Below are positions 1-7,416 of a DNA stretch of 11,025 nucleotides, piece by piece. Every line of letters begins with the position of its first letter. Position 1 is the first letter of the stretch. This DNA is from Deltaproteobacteria bacterium. GTDB lineage: Bacteria; Desulfobacterota; GWC2-55-46. Below the pieces are notes generated by a model, which was not told the origin of the DNA, made no database searches, and saw only the letters and a list, made by a program, of their open reading frames with translations. Location of the stretch: positions 1 to 11,025 of the forward strand of contig JACREV010000215.1 of assembly GCA_016218095.1 (NCBI GenBank). The letters are read 5' to 3'. The translations under genes and the position numbers were made by a program.

Positions 1-1265
<1,265 letters not shown>

Positions 1266-1295
1266 CCATCCACCTCTTTCGTTGTTGTCGAATAA

Positions 1296-2081
1296 TTAAA
1301 CGGCCTTGTCGACGACCCTGTCTTCCTTAAGCGACTTGGCGTACCCCTCGTTCCGCATGGTCATTGAGTTTATCTCGAGGAGGCGGCTGTTCTTTTTGAG
1401 AAACGAGAGTATCTCGCCCATGTGGAAGACCTCCTCGCCCCTGTAAAGGGCCTCATATATCTCTGTCACGAGCCTTAAGTCCTTCTCGTCGTCGACCGTC
1501 CAGCGCAAGTAAGAGAGGTCCTCGGGGCTTTTTATCGCGCCGAGCCTGAAGAGGCCGGGGTTCTTCCAGATGTAAGGGGTCACGTGCTCCCTTTCGGAGG
1601 CGAGCCGGGCCTCAAAGTGCGCCTTCTTTAAAGCATCGAATGAGAAGACCTCGCAGTCGAGCCCGTCCGGGTAGGACGAATCGACTCCGACGTGATCGTA
1701 TACGCCTTCCGAGAACTTCTCCACCGCCTTATCCACCAGATCGGGTTCGATAAGGGGGCAGTCTGCGGTTATCCTTACAATCGTCTTTGCCCCTGCCTTC
1801 GAGGCGGCGTCATAATATCTTTCGAGCACGTCCTCAAGGCTCCCCCTGTACGAAGGGGTGCCCGTAAGCGAGCACCACTCTTCGATCACGTCGTCGGAGG
1901 GGTGCGTAGTCGTAGCGACCATCACCTCGTCGAGGTGCTTCGCGGATCTGAGCCTGTTGACCACGTGCCAGAGGAGGGGCTTTCCGCATATCGGCTTCAT
2001 CACCTTCGACGGGAGCCTCGTCGAGCTCATCCTCGCCTGGATTATCGCGACCACCGGCGCGATGTCTGTCTTTAACGGCAT
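1296..2081 (-). CDS. spsF: SpsF-type cytidylyltransferase, probable CMP-nonulosonic acid synthetase
   Basis: This 261-aa protein belongs to the cytidylyltransferase family (CTP_transf_3, SpsF subgroup). The N-terminal nucleotide-binding motif I-I-Q-A-R-M-S-S-T-R-L-P-S-K spans residues 13-26, G-K-P-L is at 33-36, Y-R-G-S-x-E-D-V-L-E-R-Y-Y at 78-90, and R-I-T-A-D-C-P-L-I at 103-111 carries the metal-binding aspartate D107. In B. subtilis the related SpsF sits beside SpsE, a NeuB homologue. The position directly after the PseI/NeuB gene implies transfer of CMP from CTP to the nonulosonic acid to make the glycosyltransferase donor. The open frame extends 23 codons upstream, but the ATG at 2081 is chosen because TAAGGAG precedes it and because the family motif begins 12 residues later. 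With this start it overlaps the synthase gene by 10 nt, which suggests coupled translation. Some SpsF-family proteins are annotated as glycosyltransferases, so the exact reaction is inferred from context. Confidence 0.87.
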   Translation of the reverse strand: MPLKTDIAPVVAIIQARMSSTRLPSKVMKPICGKPLLWHVVNRLRSAKHLDEVMVATTTHPSDDVIEEWCSLTGTPSYRGSLEDVLERYYDAASKAGAKTIVRITADCPLIEPDLVDKAVEKFSEGVYDHVGVDSSYPDGLDCEVFSFDALKKAHFEARLASEREHVTPYIWKNPGLFRLGAIKSPEDLSYLRWTVDDEKDLRLVTEIYEALYRGEEVFHMGEILSFLKKNSRLLEINSMTMRNEGYAKSLKEDRVVDKAV

Positions 2082-3115
2082 ATGTCCTCGCTCCTTACGG
2101 GCATGTCCTTTGTGAGGTCCTTTGAAGCCACCTTTCCGACTATCTCGCATAAGCCTGACGGCGGAAGCCCGTAGGCGTGCCGGACGACCTTGAGCATCGA
2201 CTTATCTATCACTGAGCCCTTCTCGATATCGACCCGCGCGTATATCGAGCGGCGCGCCCCGACCCTCTCTCCCATCTCCCGCTCTGAGGGCTGTTTCACC
2301 CCGTCCCCCAACGCCTCTTCGAGGTTCCTTATCTCCCGCACCATGGTCTTGAACTCCTCGACCTCCATCGCGTACGGGTGGTCCGGCCCCTTGAGGTTCT
2401 TATCCAGGGTTATGTGCTTTTCGATTATCGAGCCGCCAAGCGTTATGGCCGCGACCGGTATCGTGTGGCCGGGGGTGTGGTCGGAAAAGCCTACCGGACA
2501 GCCGAAGGTATCTTTGAGCGTCGCCATCGCGCGGATGTTCACGTCCTTGTAAGACGGCGGATAGAGCGAGGCGCAGTGGAGGAGCGCTATGTCGAAGTTG
2601 TCTTCGGATTCTATCACCTCTACGGCCCTTCTGACCTCTTCCAGGTACGACGCGCCCGTGGAAAGGATAACCGGCTTCCCGAAAGAGGCGACCGCCTTAA
2701 GAAGAGGCTCGTTCGTAAGCTCCCCCGAGGCTATCTTGTATGCCTCTACCCCTACCCTTTCAAGGAGCACGGCCCTCTCAATGTCGAACGGCGCGGAAAG
2801 AAACGTTATGCCTATCGACTTCGAGTATTCCATAAGTGAGAAGTGCCAGTCGTCCGGGACAGAGAGTCGCTCGATCACGGGGTATGCGGGGTGTTCGACC
2901 CATCTGCCGTTATCATCGGGCTTGAGCCTGTTAAGCAGCCCCTCTGCCGTGAACGACTGTATCTTTATCGCGTCGGCGCCGGCGTGCTTCGAGGCCCTGA
3001 CGAGATCCTTCGCCTTCTCGATATCGCCGTCGTGGTTCGAGCCTATCTCGGCTATGATGTAGGCGGGGTTTCCCGCCCCTACCTTCCTCTTCCCGATGTT
3101 GATTACCGGCCTCAT
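2072..3115 (-). CDS. pseI: Nonulosonic acid synthase (PseI/NeuB/SpsE family)
   Basis: This 347-aa protein is full length for the family. It condenses phosphoenolpyruvate with a hexose (6-deoxy-AltdiNAc for PseI, ManNAc for NeuB) to form a nine-carbon alpha-keto acid. The TIM-barrel motifs appear in order: A-E-I-G-S-N-H-D-G (22-30), K-I-Q-S-F (51-55), L-S-T-G-A-S (151-156), L-L-H-C-A-S-L-Y-P (178-186), G-F-S-D-H-T (209-214), E-K-H-I-T-L-D (232-238) and G-P-D-H-P-Y-A-M (243-250). H213 and H234 keep the spacing of the two metal-binding histidines of Neisseria NeuB. A C-terminal antifreeze-like/SAF domain follows from about residue 286. GAGGAG lies upstream of the ATG, which directly abuts the oxidoreductase stop with no gap. 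The family is certain. Choosing pseudaminic over legionaminic or sialic acid rests on the neighbouring pseB and pseC, not on residues in this protein. Confidence 0.93.
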   Translation of the reverse strand: MRPVINIGKRKVGAGNPAYIIAEIGSNHDGDIEKAKDLVRASKHAGADAIKIQSFTAEGLLNRLKPDDNGRWVEHPAYPVIERLSVPDDWHFSLMEYSKSIGITFLSAPFDIERAVLLERVGVEAYKIASGELTNEPLLKAVASFGKPVILSTGASYLEEVRRAVEVIESEDNFDIALLHCASLYPPSYKDVNIRAMATLKDTFGCPVGFSDHTPGHTIPVAAITLGGSIIEKHITLDKNLKGPDHPYAMEVEEFKTMVREIRNLEEALGDGVKQPSEREMGERVGARRSIYARVDIEKGSVIDKSMLKVVRHAYGLPPSGLCEIVGKVASKDLTKDMPVRSEDICR

Positions 3116-4162
3116 TTACCTGCTCCTCACCTTTATTTTGCACTCCTTGAGAGGGAGTCGGACCTTCTCGGAGGTCCTTGACGATTCGTGTATGGCGAGC
3201 GCGAGCTCAAGCGCCCTGTAACCGTCCCGGGGGGTGTTCCTGCTCGCTTCAACCCCGTTGACCGCGCCTACGAGGTTCCCGAGCGCCTCTATCCAGATGT
3301 TCCTCTCTTCGTAGGCCGGAAAAGGCTCCGCATAAAGCTCCTTGATCCCGGTATAGTAACGGCTCTCTTTCGGTATGTAATATTCAAGGACCCCGTTGTT
3401 GCCTATCCTTATCCTGCCGTTCGAGCCGATGACGTCGAACTCGAAGAAGAAGTACCCCTTTGCCTCCGCGTGGACCGTCGCGTACGTGCCGTTCCTGAAT
3501 TTTATAAACGCCCTGCCGCCGGAGTCCTCAGGGGTGTCCCATTCGGCTGCGCCGGTCTTTTTTTCCGTCTCTCCCATCACCCACTCGGCTTCACCGAGGA
3601 ACCACAACAGGATGTCGAAGGCGTGTGTCCCTGTATGCAGCAGGCTGCCGCTAAAGTGGCATACGATAGATTGCAATGTCCCTATGCCGCCGTTCTCTAT
3701 TATCTCCTTGGCCTTCCCGTACTCGCCGCTCCAGCGCCTCAGGTGCGAGACGATTACCGCGACACCTTTTGACTCTGCCGCCTCTGCCATCTCCCGGGCC
3801 TCGTCAAGAGAAGTGGCGAGCGCCTTTTCGCACCAGATGCCCTTTACGCCCGCCTCTATCGCGTCCAGCGCCATCCTATGCCTGTCTGTCGCCCAGGCGC
3901 ATATGCTGACGACGTCCGGTCCCTCTTCCTGAAGCATCGTTTTGTAATCGTTGTATAGCCCCTTTACACCGTATCTCGCGCCGAAGGCTTCGAGCCTTTC
4001 GTTGTCCGTATCGGAGGCGGCCGTCACTTCGACGACCCCCGCGTCAAACGCCCTGTACGCCCCCATGTGCGTGCAGGGCTTTGTATCGAGCGGGTCGTCC
4101 TCGAGCATCCACGCGACCCTGCCGCAGCCTATTATCGCGGCCTTGAGGCATTTGAAGCTCAA
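3116..4162 (-). CDS. Gfo/Idh/MocA-family NAD(P)-dependent oxidoreductase
   Basis: This 348-aa protein has an N-terminal Rossmann fold with the dinucleotide-binding loop G-C-G-R-V-A at 12-17. The family's E-K motif appears as C-E-K-A-L-A (111-116, K113); most members have a proline after this lysine. H-T-G-T-H-A-F-D-I-L at 175-184 carries the catalytic-type H179 and D182. The C-terminal half is the usual substrate-binding alpha/beta domain. The start codon is TTG at 4162: it overlaps the upstream stop as TTGA, a GAAGGG sequence precedes it, and the next ATG (residue 19) would delete the NAD-binding loop. The stop abuts the synthase start with no gap, so the gene is firmly in the operon. The family oxidises or reduces sugar hydroxyls and ketones. 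No oxidoreductase of this type belongs to the standard pseudaminic pathway, so its substrate is unknown. It may modify the nonulosonic acid or its precursor, possibly together with the class III aminotransferase. Confidence 0.9.
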   Translation of the reverse strand: MSFKCLKAAIIGCGRVAWMLEDDPLDTKPCTHMGAYRAFDAGVVEVTAASDTDNERLEAFGARYGVKGLYNDYKTMLQEEGPDVVSICAWATDRHRMALDAIEAGVKGIWCEKALATSLDEAREMAEAAESKGVAVIVSHLRRWSGEYGKAKEIIENGGIGTLQSIVCHFSGSLLHTGTHAFDILLWFLGEAEWVMGETEKKTGAAEWDTPEDSGGRAFIKFRNGTYATVHAEAKGYFFFEFDVIGSNGRIRIGNNGVLEYYIPKESRYYTGIKELYAEPFPAYEERNIWIEALGNLVGAVNGVEASRNTPRDGYRALELALAIHESSRTSEKVRLPLKECKIKVRSR

Positions 4163-4353
4163 GCGGCGTCGCCCTTCAAGAGCCTTTCGATTATCCCCTC
4201 CTGCTTCCCGACCGGGGCCTTCGTCTCACCCTTCTCGACGAGGTTGCCTGAGCAATCCGGGCATATGAGCCTGTTCCCGTTCCGCGAGACGTAGTGGACG
4301 CCCCACCCGGCGAACTCGTGACTGCACCTTTTGCAGACATATATCGGCATCAT
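4159..4353 (-). CDS. Small zinc-ribbon protein, 64 aa, function unknown
   Basis: Two C-x-x-C knuckles, C-K-R-C at residues 7-10 and C-P-D-C at 31-34, form a likely zinc ribbon. The opening M-P-I-Y-V-C and H-E-F segment recalls FmdB-type ribbons, but the glycine-rich tail of that family is missing. After the ribbon come a charged linker and a short predicted helix (about 52-60). AAAGGAGGT sits 7 nt before the first ATG, the best ribosome binding site in the operon; a second in-frame ATG follows immediately. The gene begins 33 nt after the pseC stop and its TGA overlaps the oxidoreductase TTG start, so it is very likely translated and may couple expression of the next gene. I do not recognise a specific function. 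It could be a metal-binding accessory or protein-interaction module of the sugar pathway. Confidence 0.78.
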   Translation of the reverse strand: MMPIYVCKRCSHEFAGWGVHYVSRNGNRLICPDCSGNLVEKGETKAPVGKQEGIIERLLKGDAA

Positions 4354-4386
4354 CTCTGGGACCTCCTTTCCGGATGTTAAGACTTT

Positions 4387-5610
4387 TTAAACGGCCGCGC
4401 GCGGCCTTGAAACCGGCCTCGCGGCTGACGCGCACGCGATAGTCGAGACCAACCCCTCCACGACCGCCCCCGCCTCCTCGTCCGTCAGCCCCGGGTATAT
4501 CGGGAGGCTCACCTCTTCGGCGTACATGGCCTCTGCGTTAGGGAAGTCGCCGGGCCCGTACCCGAATGCCCTCCTGTAATACGGCTGGAGGTGGACCGGG
4601 ATGTAATGTACCTGCGGGTGTATGCCTATGGACTTCATCATCGAGAACCAGTCGGATTTTGAGGCCCCGAGCTCCTCAAAAGGTATTCTGACCGGGTATA
4701 AGTGCCAGGCGCTCGACTTCCCCTCAAGAGCGAGTTGCGTCTTAACGAACGGGTACTTGGATAACATCACGGAATAGAGAGCGGCTATCTCGGTCCTCCG
4801 CGAGACGAACCTTTCGAGCTTCTTTATCTGGCTTATGCCGAGAGCGGCGTTCACATCCGGGAGCCTGTAGTTGAACCCCGGCTCCTGCATCTCGTAGTAC
4901 CAGGGGCCGTCGCTCGGCAGCTCGAATTCCCCTGACTCCTTCGTGACCCCGTGGCTCCGAAGCCTCTTTAGCCTCTCGTAGAGTCTTTTGTCGTTGGTGG
5001 TGACGGCGCCGCCCTCGCAGGTGGTGATGGCCTTCACCGGATGGAAGCTGAAGACGGTCATGTCGGAGTGCGAGCAGGAGCCGACCTTGTGGACGTTCCC
5101 ATTGGAATCCCTCCACGACGCGCCGAGGGCGTGGCAGGCGTCCTCGATGACCGCCGCGCCGTGCCTCTTCGCTATGGCGAAGACCGCCTCCATCTCCGCG
5201 GGAAGCCCCGCGAAGTGGACCGGGACTACCGCCTTTACGGGCGAGTTGTACTTTATCTTCTTTTCGACCTCAGCCGGGTCGATGTTGAACGTATTCGGGT
5301 CGATGTCGGCGAATACCGGGGATGCCCCGGCGTACAAAGAGGCGTTGGCGGATGCGAGGAAAGTGATGGGAGAGGTTATGACCTTGTCCCCTTTGCCGAT
5401 ACCTGCCGCGATGTGCGCGATATGCAGCGCCGCGGTGCCGCTCGAGCACGCGACCGCAAATCTCGCGCCGGTATAGGCCTTTATGAGCTCCTCGAACTCC
5501 GATACGAGGGGCCCCTGGGTGAGAAAGTCGGACCTCAGGGCCGCCGCAACGGCCTTTACGTCGTCTTCCTCAATTGTTTGCCGCCCGTAGGATATCGCTC
5601 TCCTCGGCAT
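4387..5610 (-). CDS. pseC: UDP-4-keto-6-deoxy-AltNAc 4-aminotransferase (PseC), DegT/DnrJ/EryC1 family
   Basis: This 407-aa PLP enzyme would transfer an amino group from glutamate to C4 of the PseB product, giving UDP-4-amino-4,6-dideoxy-AltNAc. Features seen: S-S-G-T-A-A-L-H at 56-63 (phosphate-binding region), E-D-A-C-H-A-L-G-A at 156-164 with D157 positioned for the cofactor nitrogen, and S-F-H-P-V-K-A-I-T-T-C-E-G-G at 188-201 with the Schiff-base lysine K193. The H-P-x-K-x-I-T-T-x-E-G-G form of this motif is typical of PseC-like sugar aminotransferases. G-F-N-Y-R-L-P-D-V-N-A-A-L-G near residue 257 is also characteristic. The ATG at 5610 has AAAGGAG 7 nt upstream, which supports this start even though it makes a 41-nt overlap with pseB. 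The last 15 or so residues (R-P-V-S-R-P-R-A-A-V end) look like a non-conserved tail. Confidence 0.94.
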   Translation of the reverse strand: MPRRAISYGRQTIEEDDVKAVAAALRSDFLTQGPLVSEFEELIKAYTGARFAVACSSGTAALHIAHIAAGIGKGDKVITSPITFLASANASLYAGASPVFADIDPNTFNIDPAEVEKKIKYNSPVKAVVPVHFAGLPAEMEAVFAIAKRHGAAVIEDACHALGASWRDSNGNVHKVGSCSHSDMTVFSFHPVKAITTCEGGAVTTNDKRLYERLKRLRSHGVTKESGEFELPSDGPWYYEMQEPGFNYRLPDVNAALGISQIKKLERFVSRRTEIAALYSVMLSKYPFVKTQLALEGKSSAWHLYPVRIPFEELGASKSDWFSMMKSIGIHPQVHYIPVHLQPYYRRAFGYGPGDFPNAEAMYAEEVSLPIYPGLTDEEAGAVVEGLVSTIACASAARPVSRPRAAV

Positions 5611-6583
5611 CGCAGAACTCCTTTATGATGTTCTTTATCTGAAGGATGTTGAGCACTTCTTTGTTGTTGTCGCTCGAATAGCTGAACCCCTCGGCGACCG
5701 GCTTTCCGCCGTTCTTCCTCTCCTCGCCCCACCAGCTGAACTGGGGCTGGATGACGTAGTGGGTCTCGTACTCGAGAGTGTGCCTGCCGTCGTCCTCGGA
5801 TATAAGGGTTTCGTGGAGCTTCTCGCCCGGCCTTATGCCTACGACCTTCGTCGCGCACTCAGGGGCTATGGCTCTCGCGACGTCCATCATCCCGGCGCTC
5901 GGGATCTTCGGGACGAAGATCTCTCCGCCCTTCATCTTATCAAGCGAGGAGAGGACGAGGTCCGCTCCCTGGTCGAGCGTTATCCAGAACCTCGTCATGC
6001 GGGGGTCTGTTATGGGAAGGACCCCCGTATCCCTCATCTTCAGGAAAAACGGGATCACAGAGCCGCGGCTGCCGACGACGTTCCCGTATCTGACGACCGA
6101 GAACCTCGTGGGCTTGCCTCCGGCGTATGAGTTGCCGGCTATGAAGAGCTTGTCCGAGCAGAGTTTCGTCGCGCCGTAGAGGTTTATGGGGTTCGCGGCC
6201 TTGTCGGTGCTTAAGGCTACGACCCTTTTAACGCCCTTGTCCACCGCGACGTCTATGACGTTCTGGGCGCCGAGGATGTTGGTCTTTATCGCCTCGAACG
6301 GGTTGTACTCGGCGGCGGGGACCTGCTTTAGCGCCGCGGCGTGTATGATGAAATCCACGCCGTCGAAGGCCCTGTAGAGCCTCTCCTTGTCTCTCACGTC
6401 GCCTATGAAGAACCGTAGGCTCGGGTCGTCGAAGGACTGGGCCATCTCGGATTGCTTGAGCTCGTCCCTGCTCAAGATGATGAGGCGTTTCGGGCGGTAC
6501 TGGGAGAGTATCTTTCTCGTGAGTTTTTTGCCGAGTGACCCCGTGCCGCCGGTGATGAGTACTGTCCTTCCGTTCAGGTCCAT
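5570..6583 (-). CDS. pseB: UDP-N-acetylglucosamine 4,6-dehydratase (inverting), PseB
   Basis: This 337-aa short-chain dehydrogenase/reductase-type protein catalyses the first step of pseudaminic acid synthesis: dehydration of UDP-GlcNAc at C4/C6 with C5 inversion. The NADP-binding loop T-G-G-T-G-S-L-G-K is at 11-19 and H-A-A-A-L-K-Q-V-P at 81-89 is a PseB-family hallmark. The catalytic segment S-T-D-K-A-A-N-P at 125-132 carries D127 and K128, and Y-G-A-T-K at 136-140 carries Y136 and K140. R-Y-G-N-V-x-G-S-R-G-S-V near 184-195 is also typical. The length matches soluble PseB, with none of the membrane segments of WbpM-type enzymes. AGGAG sits 6 nt before the ATG. It is the first gene after a consensus sigma-54 promoter and thus the operon leader. 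Similar dehydratases feed other diamino sugars, but the adjacent pseC and pseI make PseB the best call. Confidence 0.95.
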   Translation of the reverse strand: MDLNGRTVLITGGTGSLGKKLTRKILSQYRPKRLIILSRDELKQSEMAQSFDDPSLRFFIGDVRDKERLYRAFDGVDFIIHAAALKQVPAAEYNPFEAIKTNILGAQNVIDVAVDKGVKRVVALSTDKAANPINLYGATKLCSDKLFIAGNSYAGGKPTRFSVVRYGNVVGSRGSVIPFFLKMRDTGVLPITDPRMTRFWITLDQGADLVLSSLDKMKGGEIFVPKIPSAGMMDVARAIAPECATKVVGIRPGEKLHETLISEDDGRHTLEYETHYVIQPQFSWWGEERKNGGKPVAEGFSYSSDNNKEVLNILQIKNIIKEFCDAEESDILRAANN

Positions 6584-6615
6584 GATGGGCTCCTGCTGAT
6601 TTTGAGTTAGTTCAA

Positions 6616-6631
6616 TGCAACATATGTGCCA
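6616..6631 (-). promoter_or_regulatory. Sigma-54 (RpoN) -24/-12 promoter for the pseB operon
   Basis: On the minus strand the sequence reads TGGCAC, five bases (ATATG), then TTGCA. This is an exact match to the sigma-54 consensus TGGCAC-N5-TTGCW, including the invariant GG and GC with ten bases between them. The predicted transcription start is near 6605, giving a leader of about 22 nt that contains the pseB Shine-Dalgarno. Its position in a true intergenic gap just before pseB makes a chance match unlikely. Sigma-54 transcription needs an AAA+ activator; in many polar flagellates this is a flagellar regulator such as FlrC, FlgR or FleQ. Confidence 0.88.
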
Positions 6632-6704
6632 CTAACCCTTATATCGGGAAGACCGGCGATTTACTTAAATTTTACTCTCGTGTGTGGGGTCAAAGAGGGT
6701 GTGT

Positions 6705-6743
6705 TGTCAATAATATGACAAGGAAGTTTCTATAGGTGTGACA
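6705..6743 (-). promoter_or_regulatory. Candidate activator-binding boxes (TGTCA inverted repeat plus half-site)
   Basis: A 16-bp dyad TGTCA-N6-TGACA lies at 6705-6720, and a further TGACA half-site (TGTCA on the minus strand) lies at 6739-6743. They are about 100 to 140 bp upstream of the predicted sigma-54 start, the usual distance for enhancer-binding-protein sites that act by DNA looping. The binding protein is not identifiable from sequence, so this is a positional and symmetry argument only. Confidence 0.4.
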
Positions 6744-6787
6744 GGAAACCGGCTGGAAATTTTTGCCGCCCGCCTCAAAATGCCAAA

Positions 6788-6812
6788 GGCCGCCCCCTGA
6801 AAGGGGGCGGCC
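6788..6812 (-). terminator. Intrinsic-terminator-like hairpin after the flagellar/csrA-fliW operon
   Basis: A perfect 10-bp GC-rich inverted repeat (GGCCGCCCCC with GGGGGCGGCC) encloses a 5-nt loop. On the minus strand it is followed by TTTGGCATTTTG, a broken T-rich tail; on the plus strand no T-run follows. The orientation therefore fits termination of transcripts coming from fliW, insulating them from the pseB promoter 160 bp further on. The stem is very strong but the T-tract is interrupted, so termination efficiency is uncertain. Confidence 0.66.
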
Positions 6813-6831
6813 CGAAAGGCGCTGAAAGACC

Positions 6832-6972
6832 TGAAGCCTATGAAGGCTTCAAATAAGCTCCAGATGCGAGGCCCCGGTTGAAATAGGGGAGCGAGGAGAG
6901 AGGCGTACTCTTTTTGTACGCCGGAGTTCCGCGCTTTGAGGCCAACAAAGCAGATGGACTTTTTGAGCAGCC
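6832..6972. repeat. Putative dispersed extragenic repeat with two hairpins
   Basis: Directly after the fliW stop is a structured block of about 140 bp. It contains a perfect 7-bp stem GGCGTAC/GTACGCC (6902-6908 with 6916-6922, 7-nt loop) and a second stem TGAAGCC/GGCTTCA (6832-6838 with 6845-6851). On the minus strand CATCTG-N2-GCTT-like segments occur at both ends (beginning near 6956 and near 6866), so the block has internal repetition. The run GCAGATGGACTTTTTGAGCA (6950-6969) resembles a sequence I recall as recurring between genes in deltaproteobacterial-type genomes. The hairpins are seen directly; the claim that this is a multicopy element is recollection and cannot be tested in one window. 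Confidence 0.45.
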
Positions 6973-7416
6973 TTAGATGTTTATCGCGAAGTGCGACGGA
7001 TAATCATCCCTGTCTATTATGCACTGGATCGCGCTCATGTTCTCGGAGTTGAAGAGGACCGGGCCCTTGAGGTTCAGCGTCACCCTTCCGTTGGCGAAGC
7101 AGACCATGACGAGGGATACGAGGTTCGTCATCTCCTTGACTTTAAGCGTCTCGACGTCGGTCTTCCTCAGTGGGACCGAGTAGTCGGGCTTGTAGACGTT
7201 CGGGTTGGTGAGGAGGAAAGCCACGAGCGGGTCCTCGACCGACTGGAGCCACTTGAAGAGCCCCTCCGAGTCGTGGTCTAAGAGGATGAACCTTTTGAGG
7301 TTCTTGAACCCCGGTATCCCCTGCGCGAAGGTTATGACCTTGTCCTCCGTGATGGAGAGCGTCCCGAACCTGTGCGTCTCGAATGCAATCTCCTGGTGCG
7401 ATTCCGCTACATTCAT
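6973..7416 (-). CDS. fliW: Flagellar assembly factor FliW
   Basis: This 147-aa protein has the family's sequence pattern. T-F-A-Q-G-I-P-G-F at about 29-37 is the FliW signature, F-K-W-L-Q-S-V-E-D-P-L-V-A-F follows near 54-67, and the C-terminal half has L-N-L-K-G-P-V-L-F-N and an A-I-Q-C-I-I segment. FliW binds CsrA allosterically and is displaced by flagellin, so it links flagellin level to CsrA-mediated translational repression. The ATG overlaps the csrA TGA as ATGA, with AAGAGG upstream, so translation is probably coupled and the antagonist and its target are made in step. It is the last gene before the terminator. Confidence 0.96.
   Translation of the reverse strand: MNVAESHQEIAFETHRFGTLSITEDKVITFAQGIPGFKNLKRFILLDHDSEGLFKWLQSVEDPLVAFLLTNPNVYKPDYSVPLRKTDVETLKVKEMTNLVSLVMVCFANGRVTLNLKGPVLFNSENMSAIQCIIDRDDYPSHFAINI

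Larger units (their letters stand above)
6584..6972. other. 389-bp non-coding region between fliW and pseB
   Basis: This is the only gap over 300 bp. In order of minus-strand transcription it holds the repeat-like block, the terminator hairpin, an AT-richer stretch with the TGTCA boxes, and the sigma-54 promoter with the pseB leader. A minus-strand reading frame stays open from the fliW stop to about 6715, but it has no start codon with a ribosome binding site and its translation resembles no protein I know. I see no tRNA or rRNA gene and no recognisable riboswitch here. Confidence 0.75.

Noticed and set aside
2082..2150. 23-codon N-terminal extension of the cytidylyltransferase
   Set aside because: The extension is basic, unlike the family N-terminus, and overlaps the synthase gene by 79 nt. 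The ATG at 2081 has a good TAAGGAG site.
5041..5628. Plus-strand open frame (195 codons) opposite pseC
   Set aside because: Antisense to pseC, Arg/Asp-rich translation without motifs, no convincing ribosome binding site. The same applies to the other plus-strand frames.
6606..6636. GTTAGT/ACTAAC inverted repeat flanking the sigma-54 promoter, possible operator
   Set aside because: Only 6 bp each side with a 19-bp spacer, so it is easily due to chance; the ACATATGT core inside has a different centre.
6680..6720. Sigma-70 promoter using the TTGACA at the TGTCA dyad
   Set aside because: The -35-like TTGACA has no acceptable -10 box at 16-18 bp. A TTGACC further on has only a weak ATTTAA.
6715..6972. 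Continuous minus-strand open frame through the fliW-pseB gap
   Set aside because: It has no start codon with a ribosome binding site, runs through a strong terminator-like hairpin and repeat-like sequence, and shows no protein family features.
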